Positions 23,861 to 31,869 of a stretch of DNA of 37,987 nucleotides are shown piece by piece. The notes beneath the pieces were generated by a model, which made no database searches, was not told the origin of the DNA, and was given only the letters and a program-made list of their open reading frames with translations. How positions within the stretch are numbered: the stretch's first letter is position 1; each line of letters opens with the position of its first letter. The stretch is from CAYMCQ01 sp964389025 (GTDB lineage Bacteria > Verrucomicrobiota > Verrucomicrobiia > Limisphaerales > CAYMCQ01). The position numbers were made by a program, and so were the translations under genes. The DNA lies in NCBI GenBank assembly GCA_964389025.1, contig CAYMCQ010000036.1:1-37987 (forward strand). The letters are read 5' to 3'.

Positions 23861-25034
23861 CTAAATCGTTTTCTCGTGGAATAAGCCGATTTGCAATTCC
23901 GAGTTTCTGCATTCCTTCGGGACTGGTCGTCCAATAACGCCCTCCTGGCTTGAAGAATCTGCCCTGATATTTGAATGGTGTTTCGCCCTGTGAGTAATGG
24001 TGGCTCGAAGTGAGGTTGTCAGGACGATAGGGTTTAGCGCCTTCTGGCAACGCGGCTAGCCCGACAAATTCTTCCTCGCTAATACTCCGGGCTGTGCCGT
24101 CCTTGAGCAGCACATAGCGATACTCTTCCGTTCCCTCCTGCCCCAGTTCTCGCGTCAGAAAACGTTGGCGATATTTCAGATGCTCCTTGCTCTTAGCATA
24201 CCAGATGACAAAGTCGCTTATCGTCGGAAGAATCTCCTCAGTAGACGCACTCGTTTTTTTTGTAGTGATGAGGCAGCAGAAGTTTTCGCTGCCAAAAACT
24301 TCATCCATGACGGCGCGCACGAGGTGGACGTTTTCATCGCCGATCTGGACGAAGACGCTGCCGGATTCGGTGAGGAGTTCGCGGGCGGCGGTGAGGCGGT
24401 CGCGCAGGTAGGCGAGATAGGAATGGATGCCGAGTTTCCAGGTGTCGCGAAAGGCGCGGATTTGTTCGGGCTGGCGGGTGGCGTCCTCGGCTTTGCCGTC
24501 TTTAATATCCCGTCTGCGTGTGGAGACCTGCCAGTTTGAGCCGAAGTTGATGCCGTAGGGCGGGTCCAAGTAGAGGCATTGCACCTTGCCTTTCAGCCCT
24601 TCCTTTTCGGCGAGCGAGGTCATCACGAGCAACGAGTCGCCGAGGATGAAGCGGTTGCTCCAGTTCTGTTCGTGGTGGTAGAAGTCAATGAGTTCCTCGA
24701 ACTTGATGCCGTTGAAGTCGGCGAAGATGCCGGTCTGTTGCGGCTGGTCTTTCTTGGATTCGGCGCGGACGTTCTCGATGATGGCCTGCGGATGAATCTT
24801 TTCCTGGATATAGATGGGGACGGATGGGACGGAGAGCGGATGGTTGTCCTGTTCGTCTTTACCGCGCCAAACCAATTGCGGATCAAGGGAAGGATCGCGT
24901 GGATATAGGACGGATTTGGGCCGGGCCTCGTCATCGGCCACGAAGCCGCGCAGTTCCTTGGTGGGGATGTTGGTGCGCTTGTCCTTGTGTTTGGTGGCGA
25001 GGACGGGGGTGGGGTCTTTGGATTTTTTGGGCAT
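23850..25034 (-). pseudogene. type III restriction-modification DNA methyltransferase Mod, 3'-truncated
   Basis: This is a beta-class N6-adenine methyltransferase fragment. The catalytic motif IV DPPY is at residues 157-160, in CLYLDPPYGINFGSNW. YLRDRLTAARELLTESGSVFVQIGDEN follows, typical of type III Mod. In this class the SAM-binding F-x-G-x-G motif lies C-terminal to DPPY, but the frame ends at 394 residues with ENDLGKR, where the last codons and TGA come from an IS5-family terminus. Intact Mod proteins are much longer. The SAM site is missing, so methylation, and with it normal type III restriction (which needs Mod for recognition), should be dead. It follows the BRO gene by five bases. 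Confidence 0.88.
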
Positions 25035-25039
25035 GGTGG

Positions 25040-25882
25040 TCAGGAATGTTTGATTTGTTTCGCCTGCTTCGCCGGCGGTAGATAATTTTCGCCCGTGACG
25101 ACTTTGCGTCCGGTTTTGGCCTCCAATTCCCGTCTGGCTCTTTTGGCGATGCGCCCGCCGGTCTTGGCGGCTACTTTATTTTCCATCATGCCAGTGGCCT
25201 CAACGCTTTCGGCAATTTGACGCGTGGATAATTCGGCCAGCGCGGTGAAGATCAATTCCGCCTCGCTCATGTGGTCGCGCAGATTTTCCGTCTTGAGACC
25301 TTTTAGATTCTTGTGCGACTGCACGCTGACACCGGACCATTCCTGATGGATGATATTCGTGAGAATGGCGAACTCATCGCCCTTTTTGATGTCGTGCCCG
25401 GCCCAGTAATCCGTGAGTTTGTTGCGCGTTTCCTGTCCGGTCATGCGCTGCTCGATCCATTTCGCGCTGCGGCCCTGTTTCTGCCAGGTCTCGCGGGCGC
25501 GGGCGAGCGAGCGGGCGGGGTCGGCCATTTCCTGCATCCGTTCGTAGCCAACCTTGGCCAGCCAGAGCTTGATTGGCTCGGCGCGCGGGCTGGGAACGCT
25601 TTGGACGAGGCGCAGCAAAGTCTCGGCGGTGGCGACCTCCGTGAGATAATTCTTGCCGTCAGCAGCGGGCATTTTCAGTTGGTTACAATTTGTAACCAAC
25701 TGACTTCCCTCCTTATTTAATCGGTGTTTTAAGACTTTCCAGTAATTCTGTGCGGCCTTGTAATCCGGCTGCTGGGTCAGCACGCGGATGATGTCCACCA
25801 CCGAAAACCACCAGGTCTCCGTTTGTTCATCGTAAATGCGGCGGATTTTTTGGCCTTCAAAAACAGCAATGTCGTTTTTCAT
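25040..25882 (-). CDS. BRO/DinD-like DNA-binding protein in the restriction locus
   Basis: The 280-residue protein starts MKNDIAVFEG, has a BRO-N-type domain over about residues 10-115 (WWFSVVDIIRVLTQ, KYW-like YWKVLKHRL, LTEVATAETLLRLVQSVPS), and a C-terminal part resembling E. coli DinD (DEFAILTNI, NLKGLKTENLRDHMS). The C-terminal tail is basic (KTGGRIAKRARRELEAKTGRK). BRO-N domains bind DNA in viral and phage regulators; DinD inhibits RecA-driven strand exchange. Its role here is unknown. The ATG at 25882 overlaps the stop of the upstream repeat frame by four bases. The palindrome at 25675-25703 lies inside the gene and encodes QLVTNCNQLK. It is the one intact gene of the island. Confidence 0.85.
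   Translation of the reverse strand: MKNDIAVFEGQKIRRIYDEQTETWWFSVVDIIRVLTQQPDYKAAQNYWKVLKHRLNKEGSQLVTNCNQLKMPAADGKNYLTEVATAETLLRLVQSVPSPRAEPIKLWLAKVGYERMQEMADPARSLARARETWQKQGRSAKWIEQRMTGQETRNKLTDYWAGHDIKKGDEFAILTNIIHQEWSGVSVQSHKNLKGLKTENLRDHMSEAELIFTALAELSTRQIAESVEATGMMENKVAAKTGGRIAKRARRELEAKTGRKVVTGENYLPPAKQAKQIKHS
25675..25703. repeat. 29-bp palindrome P4 inside the BRO gene
   Basis: Two perfect 14-base arms flank one central base; the core is GGTTACAA-x-TTGTAACC. It belongs to the same family as the three palindromes upstream of the BRO gene. Confidence 0.9.
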
Positions 25883-26082
25883 GGTGAAACAGGGTTGAAT
25901 GATGACGTTTTCAACCGGTTACAAATTGTAACCGGTTGACTGGTGTGATACCTGACAATTTTCAGTTGGTAACAATTTGTTACCGACTGGTGAATGCGGT
26001 GGTGGAAGGATTTGAGTCGGTGACAATCCGTCACCAACTGGCCTTCTTCACAGCCTTCAAAAATGGCGGGTTCGTTTTTCAT
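25879..26082 (-). CDS. 67-aa frame of three 17-residue repeats, BRO-like start
   Basis: The frame starts MKNEPAIFEG, nearly the same as the BRO start MKNDIAVFEG. After a short linker it consists of three 17-residue units: QLVTDCHRLK, QSVTNCYQLK and QPVTICNRLK, each followed by seven variable residues. Each unit contains one palindrome. It begins three bases after the res stop and overlaps the BRO start by ATGA, so it may be translated. The compensating base changes suggest the DNA or RNA symmetry is what is kept, so this may be a duplicated BRO 5' end turned into an operator array rather than a functional peptide. Confidence 0.45.
   Translation of the reverse strand: MKNEPAIFEGCEEGQLVTDCHRLKSFHHRIHQSVTNCYQLKIVRYHTSQPVTICNRLKTSSFNPVSP
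25911..25939. repeat. palindrome P1 (29 bp)
   Basis: Perfect 14-base arms around one central base; outer arms TCAACCGG/CCGGTTGA, core GGTTACAA-x-TTGTAACC. The centre (25925) is 51 bp from that of P2 and 28 bp into the leader upstream of the BRO ATG plus the overlap. Confidence 0.9.
25963..25989. repeat. palindrome P2 (27 bp)
   Basis: Thirteen-base arms with one mismatch; core GGTAACAA-x-TTGTTACC, centre 25976. The fourth core base pair is A-T here instead of T-A. Confidence 0.9.
26015..26039. repeat. palindrome P3 (25 bp)
   Basis: Ten-base arms with one mismatch and a 5-base centre; core GGTGAC...GTCACC, centre 26027. The fourth core base pair is G-C here. Confidence 0.85.
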
Positions 26083-26085
26083 GAT

Positions 26086-28623
26086 TCAGGTTTTTTTGAG
26101 GAAGCCGCGCAACGTGTTCTTCGCATCCCACGGGTCGGTGATTTCCACAAACGCCCAGCGGCCATAAGCGCCGTGGTTGTTGACGGCGGGAATCCAGAGT
26201 GTTCGGGCGGTGGCGACTTTGGCGGCTTTGTCTTTCTTACGCTCACCGGTGACTTCAACAATCAGATTGAGCAGGTCGTCTTTGGCGTGTCCATCATCCA
26301 CACGCACGATGTAGTCAGGTAGATAATTCCGTTCCTCGCCATCGAGCGTGTAGGGCATGTTGAAACCAAGCTGGAAATTTTTGACGTAAGAAATCACCTC
26401 GTCCATTTCATCTTCGAGCACTTGTGCCAGCTTTGCCTCCCAATTGCTGTCGAGAACGACGTGCGAAACGTGGCATTTGCCGGCGGCGGTGGCGTAGGTA
26501 TCGCGCGTTGTGTCGAAGTCCACATAGTTCGTCGAACCGACAGTGTCGTATGGCCGGAGAATGGGCTTCAAGGTCTTCTGGCCGACGGCGGAGGCGACGA
26601 TGGCGTTGTAGATACGGTCGGCGGCGTCATTGGCGTTTTGGACGAAGAGCAGCAATTGCGGGAAAGTGTTGTCCTTGCAAACGAGGCATTGTTCGCGCCA
26701 GCGGCGGGCGATTTGCAGCAAGCCGGGAAAGAGCCATTGTTTGACGTTGCCGTCCTTGTCGCGAAAATTCTTTTCCAGCGTGAGCTTGGCGATTTGAAAA
26801 TCAACCTCCTGCAACCGGCGCGCTTTCAAGCTGGAAAGGTCGTGAAAGCTGTGTTCGCCAATGATGGGCGCGTTCTCGGTCTTGGTGGGAACGTCCTGCG
26901 TGGAAAGCGCCTTGCGGGAATCTTCGGTGAACGTGGCGGTCAGTTTTTCTTCGGGCAGTTCAAAGCGGTAGCCAAGCAGGCGGGGGAAAGTGATTTCACA
27001 ATTGATGCGGTCAGCGAGTGCGCGCACGCGAGTCGGTTGCGGGCCGGGTTTCGGATCGGGCGTTGAACCGGAGCAGGGAATGAACGAGAAAGGCACGCCA
27101 TAAACTTCGGCGTATTCGGGATTGAACATCCCCTCGGCGTTGGGCGCGTAACTCATCCGGCGCAACGCGCGACCAACAACTTGTTCGCAGAGCAGTTGCG
27201 TGCCGAACGCGCGCACGCCGAGAACGTGCGTGACAGTGTTGGCATCCCATCCTTCGGTGAGCATGGAGACGGAGACGACGCATTTGATCTGCTCGCCAAG
27301 TTTTCCGGCTTTGCCGACGGTGTTCATCACTTCGCGCAACAAATCTTCATCCGTGAGCGAATCCACATCGCGTCTGGGAAAACGGGCGCGGTATTCGGCC
27401 TTGAACTCTTCGATTTCCAGTGCGGCAATCTTTTTAAAATCCGCGCTCATGGCTTCGCCGGATTCAAGCTGCGTGCTGTCAACGAGGATGGTGTTTGGGC
27501 GCGAAATCCATTGGTCTCCATTCACGTTACTGAAAAGCGCGAGCTTGCCCGGCACGGCCACCGATTTGTCTTTGGAAACTTTCTTTTCCCAGCCCGCGAT
27601 GTAATCGAAAACAAGTTTCGAGACGTTGGTGTTATTGCAAACGACGATGAACACGGGCGGCGTGAGTCCCTTGGCCTGCGCGTCGGTGTTTTGTTGCCAG
27701 CGTTGGAAATACTTTTCGTAATTGATGTAGAGGCTTTGCAGCGCGCCTTCCAATTCGACCGGGAGTTTCGGCTCACCGGAGACGGCTTCATTAGCGCGGC
27801 TCTTTTTGGGAAGCTGGTCACGGATGAGCGGCCAGATTTCACGATACACCGGCGCATCGTGCATCATGTTGTCATCGGCGACCGGCACACGCGGGACTTT
27901 CACAATGCCGGATTCAATCGCGTCAATCAGCGAGAAATCAGAAACGACCCAGGGAAAAAGCGTGCCTTCGGAGTAACCCGAACCTCGCAGAAAAAACGGC
28001 GTGGCGGAAAGATCGTAACAAGCCTTGATGCCGATTTTGGCTTTCACCGCTTCCAAGCCGGAAATCCAGACGCGGGCTTCTTCTTCGCGCTTCTCGGCTT
28101 CCTTGCGGTCGTCGCCAACCAGTTTTTCTTCTTCCTCAACACCAACGCGACGACGGTAGCAATGATGCGCTTCATCGCTGATGACGACGATGTTCTTCTT
28201 GTTGCCTAATTCACGGCAGACGCGGCGAACCATCTGGTCAGGTGTTTCGGTGAATGGACTGTTCTCGCCTTGTTTGAGAATGTTTTTGGTCAACTTGCCC
28301 GCTGAAATTGTCTCGCGAAATTTGAATGCGTGAAAATTAGTGATGAGGATTTTGGCGCTGTTCAACTCGCAATCAGGCGGGAGAATGTCGAGCTTGCGGT
28401 AATAATTTTCCGGGTCATTGGGCAGCAAAACACGAAGGCGGTCGCGAATGGTGATGCCCGGCGTCACAAGCAGAAACGTATCTGAAAAGCGCGCGTCTTG
28501 GGCGTTCGCAAGTTTGTTGAGCGTCTGCCACGCAATGAGCATGGCCATGACGACCGTCTTGCCACTGCCGGTCGCCATTTTGAAGGCGATGCGGAACAAA
28601 AGCGGATTGGCGTCTTCATTCAC
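26086..28623 (-). CDS. type III restriction enzyme Res, helicase-nuclease part (3' portion of frameshifted gene)
   Basis: This is an SF2 helicase with a C-terminal nuclease. Counting from the GTG at 28623: Walker A MATGSGKT at 16-23, DEAH at 150-153, LSATPFFLRGSG (motif III) shortly after, and VSVSMLTEGWDANTVTH with QVVGRALRR as motifs V and VI. The C-terminus has YLPDYIVRV followed by LIVEVTGERKKDK, a PD-(D/E)-x-K-like nuclease core. It belongs to the BPTD_3080-like Res family as I remember it. The 28623 start is artificial: the frame is open upstream to about 28766, where the true N-terminus sits in another frame (next entry). Without an intact Mod it should not restrict normally. Confidence 0.9.
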   Translation of the reverse strand: MNEDANPLLFRIAFKMATGSGKTVVMAMLIAWQTLNKLANAQDARFSDTFLLVTPGITIRDRLRVLLPNDPENYYRKLDILPPDCELNSAKILITNFHAFKFRETISAGKLTKNILKQGENSPFTETPDQMVRRVCRELGNKKNIVVISDEAHHCYRRRVGVEEEEKLVGDDRKEAEKREEEARVWISGLEAVKAKIGIKACYDLSATPFFLRGSGYSEGTLFPWVVSDFSLIDAIESGIVKVPRVPVADDNMMHDAPVYREIWPLIRDQLPKKSRANEAVSGEPKLPVELEGALQSLYINYEKYFQRWQQNTDAQAKGLTPPVFIVVCNNTNVSKLVFDYIAGWEKKVSKDKSVAVPGKLALFSNVNGDQWISRPNTILVDSTQLESGEAMSADFKKIAALEIEEFKAEYRARFPRRDVDSLTDEDLLREVMNTVGKAGKLGEQIKCVVSVSMLTEGWDANTVTHVLGVRAFGTQLLCEQVVGRALRRMSYAPNAEGMFNPEYAEVYGVPFSFIPCSGSTPDPKPGPQPTRVRALADRINCEITFPRLLGYRFELPEEKLTATFTEDSRKALSTQDVPTKTENAPIIGEHSFHDLSSLKARRLQEVDFQIAKLTLEKNFRDKDGNVKQWLFPGLLQIARRWREQCLVCKDNTFPQLLLFVQNANDAADRIYNAIVASAVGQKTLKPILRPYDTVGSTNYVDFDTTRDTYATAAGKCHVSHVVLDSNWEAKLAQVLEDEMDEVISYVKNFQLGFNMPYTLDGEERNYLPDYIVRVDDGHAKDDLLNLIVEVTGERKKDKAAKVATARTLWIPAVNNHGAYGRWAFVEITDPWDAKNTLRGFLKKT

Positions 28624-29057
28624 CCGGCGCAGTTCGTTCTCAATCCAAGCATCGCCATATTTGGAGGCAACCTCCGTGAGATAAATCGCCGTTTCCAGAG
28701 CTTCAATCTGGCAGAAGAAAAGCCGCCGGTCGCGGTCGGCGCGTTTCCAGTATTCGAGGAGGCGCGCGCGGTGGTTTTGGTCACGCCAACGTATCCGCCC
28801 GCACGCCAGCGCGAAACCCGTTCGCGGATTTGGTTGATGAACTTGTTCTCCTCAATCCGGTCTTTCGTCCATTCAGTATCGAAATAGAGTTGCTTCTTTC
28901 CTTTTTTCTTAGGAGCGGCAATGGGGATGAAATAGGAACTGACGCGCCTTTGCTCAACAACTTCGTTGGTGATTCCATCTTCGCCAAACATGAAATGCCG
29001 ACGCGGCTCGTCAAATGGCGATTTCAAGATTGGGTTTTCGATGACGACCTGACTCAC
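28620..29057 (-). pseudogene. Res N-terminal fragment upstream of a frameshift
   Basis: The frame from ATG 29057 gives the normal Res N-terminus: IENPILKSPFDEPRRHF, then RRVSSYFIPIA and GGYVGVTKTTAR. After that the translation turns to nonsense (ASSNTGNAP) and stops. In the other frame the family sequence continues LLEYWKR and then LFFCQIEALETAIYLTEVA up to the helicase. The switch is at a GC run (28762-28770 on the plus strand); removing one GC dinucleotide rejoins the gene into a full-length Res of about 990 residues. It may be decay, an assembly error or a phase-variable site. Confidence 0.82.
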
Positions 29058-29161
29058 TGCGCGACGTTAGCAGTAAGGCATTAACGCAGACAAATCATTT
29101 TGAAAAGGCGAGAGATCGAACTTGATGAAATGAATCCACGTCCATCCGCGTAATCTGCGGC

Positions 29162-29908
29162 TTACTTCCCATTGAGCAGCGCTGCAGCGTAATCGCGGTT
29201 CATCTTCGCGATGAAATTCAAACTGATTTCCTTTGGGCAAACCGCTTCGCACGAGCCGGTGACGGTGCAGTTGCCAAAACCTTCAGCGTCCATCTGCCGG
29301 ACCATCGCCACGACGCGGCGGTCTTTTTCCGGCCTGCCTTGGGGAAGCAGATTCAAGTGCGAAACTTTCGCCGCGACGAACAGCATTGCGCTCGCGTTCT
29401 TGCACGCCGCCACGCACGCACCGCAGCCGATGCACTGCGCGGCGTCCATCGCGCGGTCGGAAATTTCCTTCGCGACCGGGATTGAATTCGCGTCCGGCGC
29501 GCTGCCGGTGCGGACGGTGATGAAACCACCAGCCTGTTGGATGCGGTCGAAAGCTTTCCGATCCACAACCAGATCTTTGATGAGCGGAAACGCCCGAGCG
29601 CGGAACGGCTCGACCACAATCGTGTCGCCGTCGCTGAAACTGCGCATGTAAGTCTGGCACGTCGCCACGGCGCGATGCGGCCCGTGCGGTTTGCCGTTGA
29701 TGACGAGCGAACACGTCCCGCAGATCCCCTCGCGGCAATCGTGGTCGAACGCAATTGGTTCCTCGCCGCGACTGGCAAGCTCCTCGTTCACCACGTCGAG
29801 CATCTCGAGGAACGACATGTTCGGGTTCAGCTCCGGCGTTTCATAGGTCTTGAACGCGCCGGGCGTCTTCCGATTTTTCTGTCGCCAAACTTTGATTCGA
29901 ACTTTCAT
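29162..29908 (-). CDS. sdhB: succinate dehydrogenase/fumarate reductase iron-sulfur subunit
   Basis: The 248-residue iron-sulfur subunit of complex II carries electrons from the flavoprotein to the membrane quinone site. The [2Fe-2S] motif is CREGICGTCSLVING. The [4Fe-4S] and [3Fe-4S] ligands are in CIGCGACVAACKNA and, further on, GNCTVTGSCEAVCPKEI. It is the third gene of sdhCAB, with a 5-bp gap after sdhA. The B-subunit style with two separate cysteine clusters and the cytochrome b partner resemble the Bacteroidetes/Verrucomicrobia (non-proteobacterial) enzyme type. Confidence 0.93.
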   Translation of the reverse strand: MKVRIKVWRQKNRKTPGAFKTYETPELNPNMSFLEMLDVVNEELASRGEEPIAFDHDCREGICGTCSLVINGKPHGPHRAVATCQTYMRSFSDGDTIVVEPFRARAFPLIKDLVVDRKAFDRIQQAGGFITVRTGSAPDANSIPVAKEISDRAMDAAQCIGCGACVAACKNASAMLFVAAKVSHLNLLPQGRPEKDRRVVAMVRQMDAEGFGNCTVTGSCEAVCPKEISLNFIAKMNRDYAAALLNGK

Positions 29909-29913
29909 CGAAA

Positions 29914-31869
29914 TTATTTATAACTGCGCGTGCTCATGTGAACTTCCTCATAAACGAGCGGCTCTTTGTTCAGCACGGGCGATTTTCCTTCGCCCGCAAA
30001 TTCCCACGCGGCCACGTAGGCGAACTGGTCATCACGCCGCTTCACGTCGCCGGGGTTCACCAGACCTTGCTGCACTTCGGCGTCGTCCTTCGTGTATTGA
30101 TACTCCTCGCGGAAATGGCCGCCGCAACTTTCCTCGCGATGCAGCGCGTCAACGCACAACAATTCGCCAAGCTCGATGAAGTCCGCCACGCGCCCGGCTT
30201 GCTCCAAAGATTGATTCCAATCGTTTCCATCGCCGGAGACGTTCAGGTTTTTCCAATATTCCTCTCGCAAACTGCGGATGAGTTGGATTCCTTTTTCCAG
30301 TCCGGCCTTCGTGCGCGCCATGCCGCAATGATCCCACAAGACTTTTCCGAGTTGCTTGTGGAAACTCGCCGGCGTGCGCTTGCCTTTGCAATTCATCATC
30401 CGCGTCGTCAATGAACGGACATTTTCCTCGGCGGCTTTGAAACTTGCGTGGTCGTTGCTTGGACGTTTGTCCGGTTTTTGCGTCGCGAGATAACCGGATA
30501 TCGTCGCGGGTAAAACGAAATAGCCGTCGGACAAACCCTGCATCAGCGCGCTCGCGCCGAGACGGTTCGCGCCGTGGTCGGAAAAATTAGCTTCGCCGAG
30601 CACGAACAAGCCCGGAAGATTGCTCATCAAGTTGTAGTCCACCCACAGCCCGCCCATCGTGTAATGCACGGCGGGATAAATCCGCATCGGTGTTTTGTAG
30701 GCGTCTTCATTGGTGATTTCGTGATACATCGCGAACAGATTTCCGTAGCGCTCGCGGATTTTTGCCTCACCGAGCCGCTTGATGGCGTCGGAAAAATCAA
30801 GGTAGACACCAAGGCCAGTTTCACCGATGCCTCGACCTTCATCGCAAACATTTTTTGCGGCGCGCGAAGCGATGTCACGCGGCGCAAGATTGCCGAACGC
30901 GCCGTAAAGCCGTTCCAGATAATAATCGCGGTCTTGTTCGGCGATGCTGCCCGGCTCTTTCTTGCAATCCTCTTTTTTCTTCGGCACCCAGATGCGTCCG
31001 TCGTTTCGCAACGATTCGGACATCAACGTAAGCTTCGATTGGTAATCTCCGCTTACGGGAATGCACGTCGGATGAATCTGTGTGTAACACGGATTGCCGA
31101 AACACGCGCCGCGCTTGTAAGCGCGCCAGATTGCCGTGGCGTTCGAGCCGCGCGCGTAAGTTGAAAGATTGAAAACGTTCCCGTAGCCGCCGGTCGCCAG
31201 CACCACGGCATCGGCGTTGTGCCGCGTGATTTCGCCCGTGCGAAGATCGCGGACGATGATTCCCTTCGCATGGCCGTCCACGACAACGAGGTCGAGCATC
31301 TCGGCGTGCGTGTAGGATTTCACGCCGCCGTCGGCGATCATCTTGCAAAGCGCTGAATACGCACCGAGCAGGAGCTGCTGACCGGTCTGGCCACGCGCGT
31401 AGAACGTGCGCGAAACCTGCGCGCCGCCGAAAGAGCGATTGTCCAGCAGCCCGCCGTATTCGCGCGCGAACGGAACGCCCTGCGCCACGCACTGATCAAT
31501 GATGTTCACCGAAACTTCCGCGAGCCGATGCACGTTCGCCTCGCGCGCGCGGAAATCGCCGCCCTTGATCGTGTCGTAAAAAAGCCGGTGAACCGAGTCG
31601 CCGTCGTTCTGGTAATTTTTTGCGGCGTTGATTCCGCCTTGCGCCGCGACGGAATGCGCGCGGCGCGGCGAGTCGTGAAAAACAAAATTGTGAACGTCGA
31701 AACCAAGTTCCGCGAGCGTCGCCGAAGCCGACGCGCCAGCCAATCCCGCGCCAACGACAATGATCTTGTATTTCCGCTTGTTGGCGGGATTGATGAGCTT
31801 GGTCTCGAACTTGTGCTTCTCCCACTTTTGCGCGAGCGGGCCGGACGGGATTTTGGAATCCAATTTCAC
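29914..31869 (-). CDS. sdhA: succinate dehydrogenase/fumarate reductase flavoprotein subunit
   Basis: This is the FAD-containing catalytic subunit that interconverts succinate and fumarate. The dinucleotide motif is GAGLAGASA, the FAD-linking His is in RRAHSVAAQGGINAA, and substrate Arg and His regions are found in PRDIASRA and in HYTMGGLWVDY. I place the start at GTG 31869, giving 651 aa. A GGAGG sits nine bases upstream, inside the sdhC 3' end, and GTGA overlaps the sdhC stop by four bases. In-frame TTG codons at 31878 and 31875 lie too close to that ribosome site. It is coupled to sdhC and followed by sdhB. Confidence 0.93.
   Translation of the reverse strand: MKLDSKIPSGPLAQKWEKHKFETKLINPANKRKYKIIVVGAGLAGASASATLAELGFDVHNFVFHDSPRRAHSVAAQGGINAAKNYQNDGDSVHRLFYDTIKGGDFRAREANVHRLAEVSVNIIDQCVAQGVPFAREYGGLLDNRSFGGAQVSRTFYARGQTGQQLLLGAYSALCKMIADGGVKSYTHAEMLDLVVVDGHAKGIIVRDLRTGEITRHNADAVVLATGGYGNVFNLSTYARGSNATAIWRAYKRGACFGNPCYTQIHPTCIPVSGDYQSKLTLMSESLRNDGRIWVPKKKEDCKKEPGSIAEQDRDYYLERLYGAFGNLAPRDIASRAAKNVCDEGRGIGETGLGVYLDFSDAIKRLGEAKIRERYGNLFAMYHEITNEDAYKTPMRIYPAVHYTMGGLWVDYNLMSNLPGLFVLGEANFSDHGANRLGASALMQGLSDGYFVLPATISGYLATQKPDKRPSNDHASFKAAEENVRSLTTRMMNCKGKRTPASFHKQLGKVLWDHCGMARTKAGLEKGIQLIRSLREEYWKNLNVSGDGNDWNQSLEQAGRVADFIELGELLCVDALHREESCGGHFREEYQYTKDDAEVQQGLVNPGDVKRRDDQFAYVAAWEFAGEGKSPVLNKEPLVYEEVHMSTRSYK

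Noticed and set aside
25675..26039. CRISPR-like array
   Set aside because: Regular 51-bp spacing is suggestive, but the units are palindromes with covarying bases, only three in tandem, and no cas gene is near.
27181..28209. 342-codon plus-strand frame opposite res
   Set aside because: Antisense shadow of the helicase; the minus strand has Walker A, DEAH and nuclease motifs.
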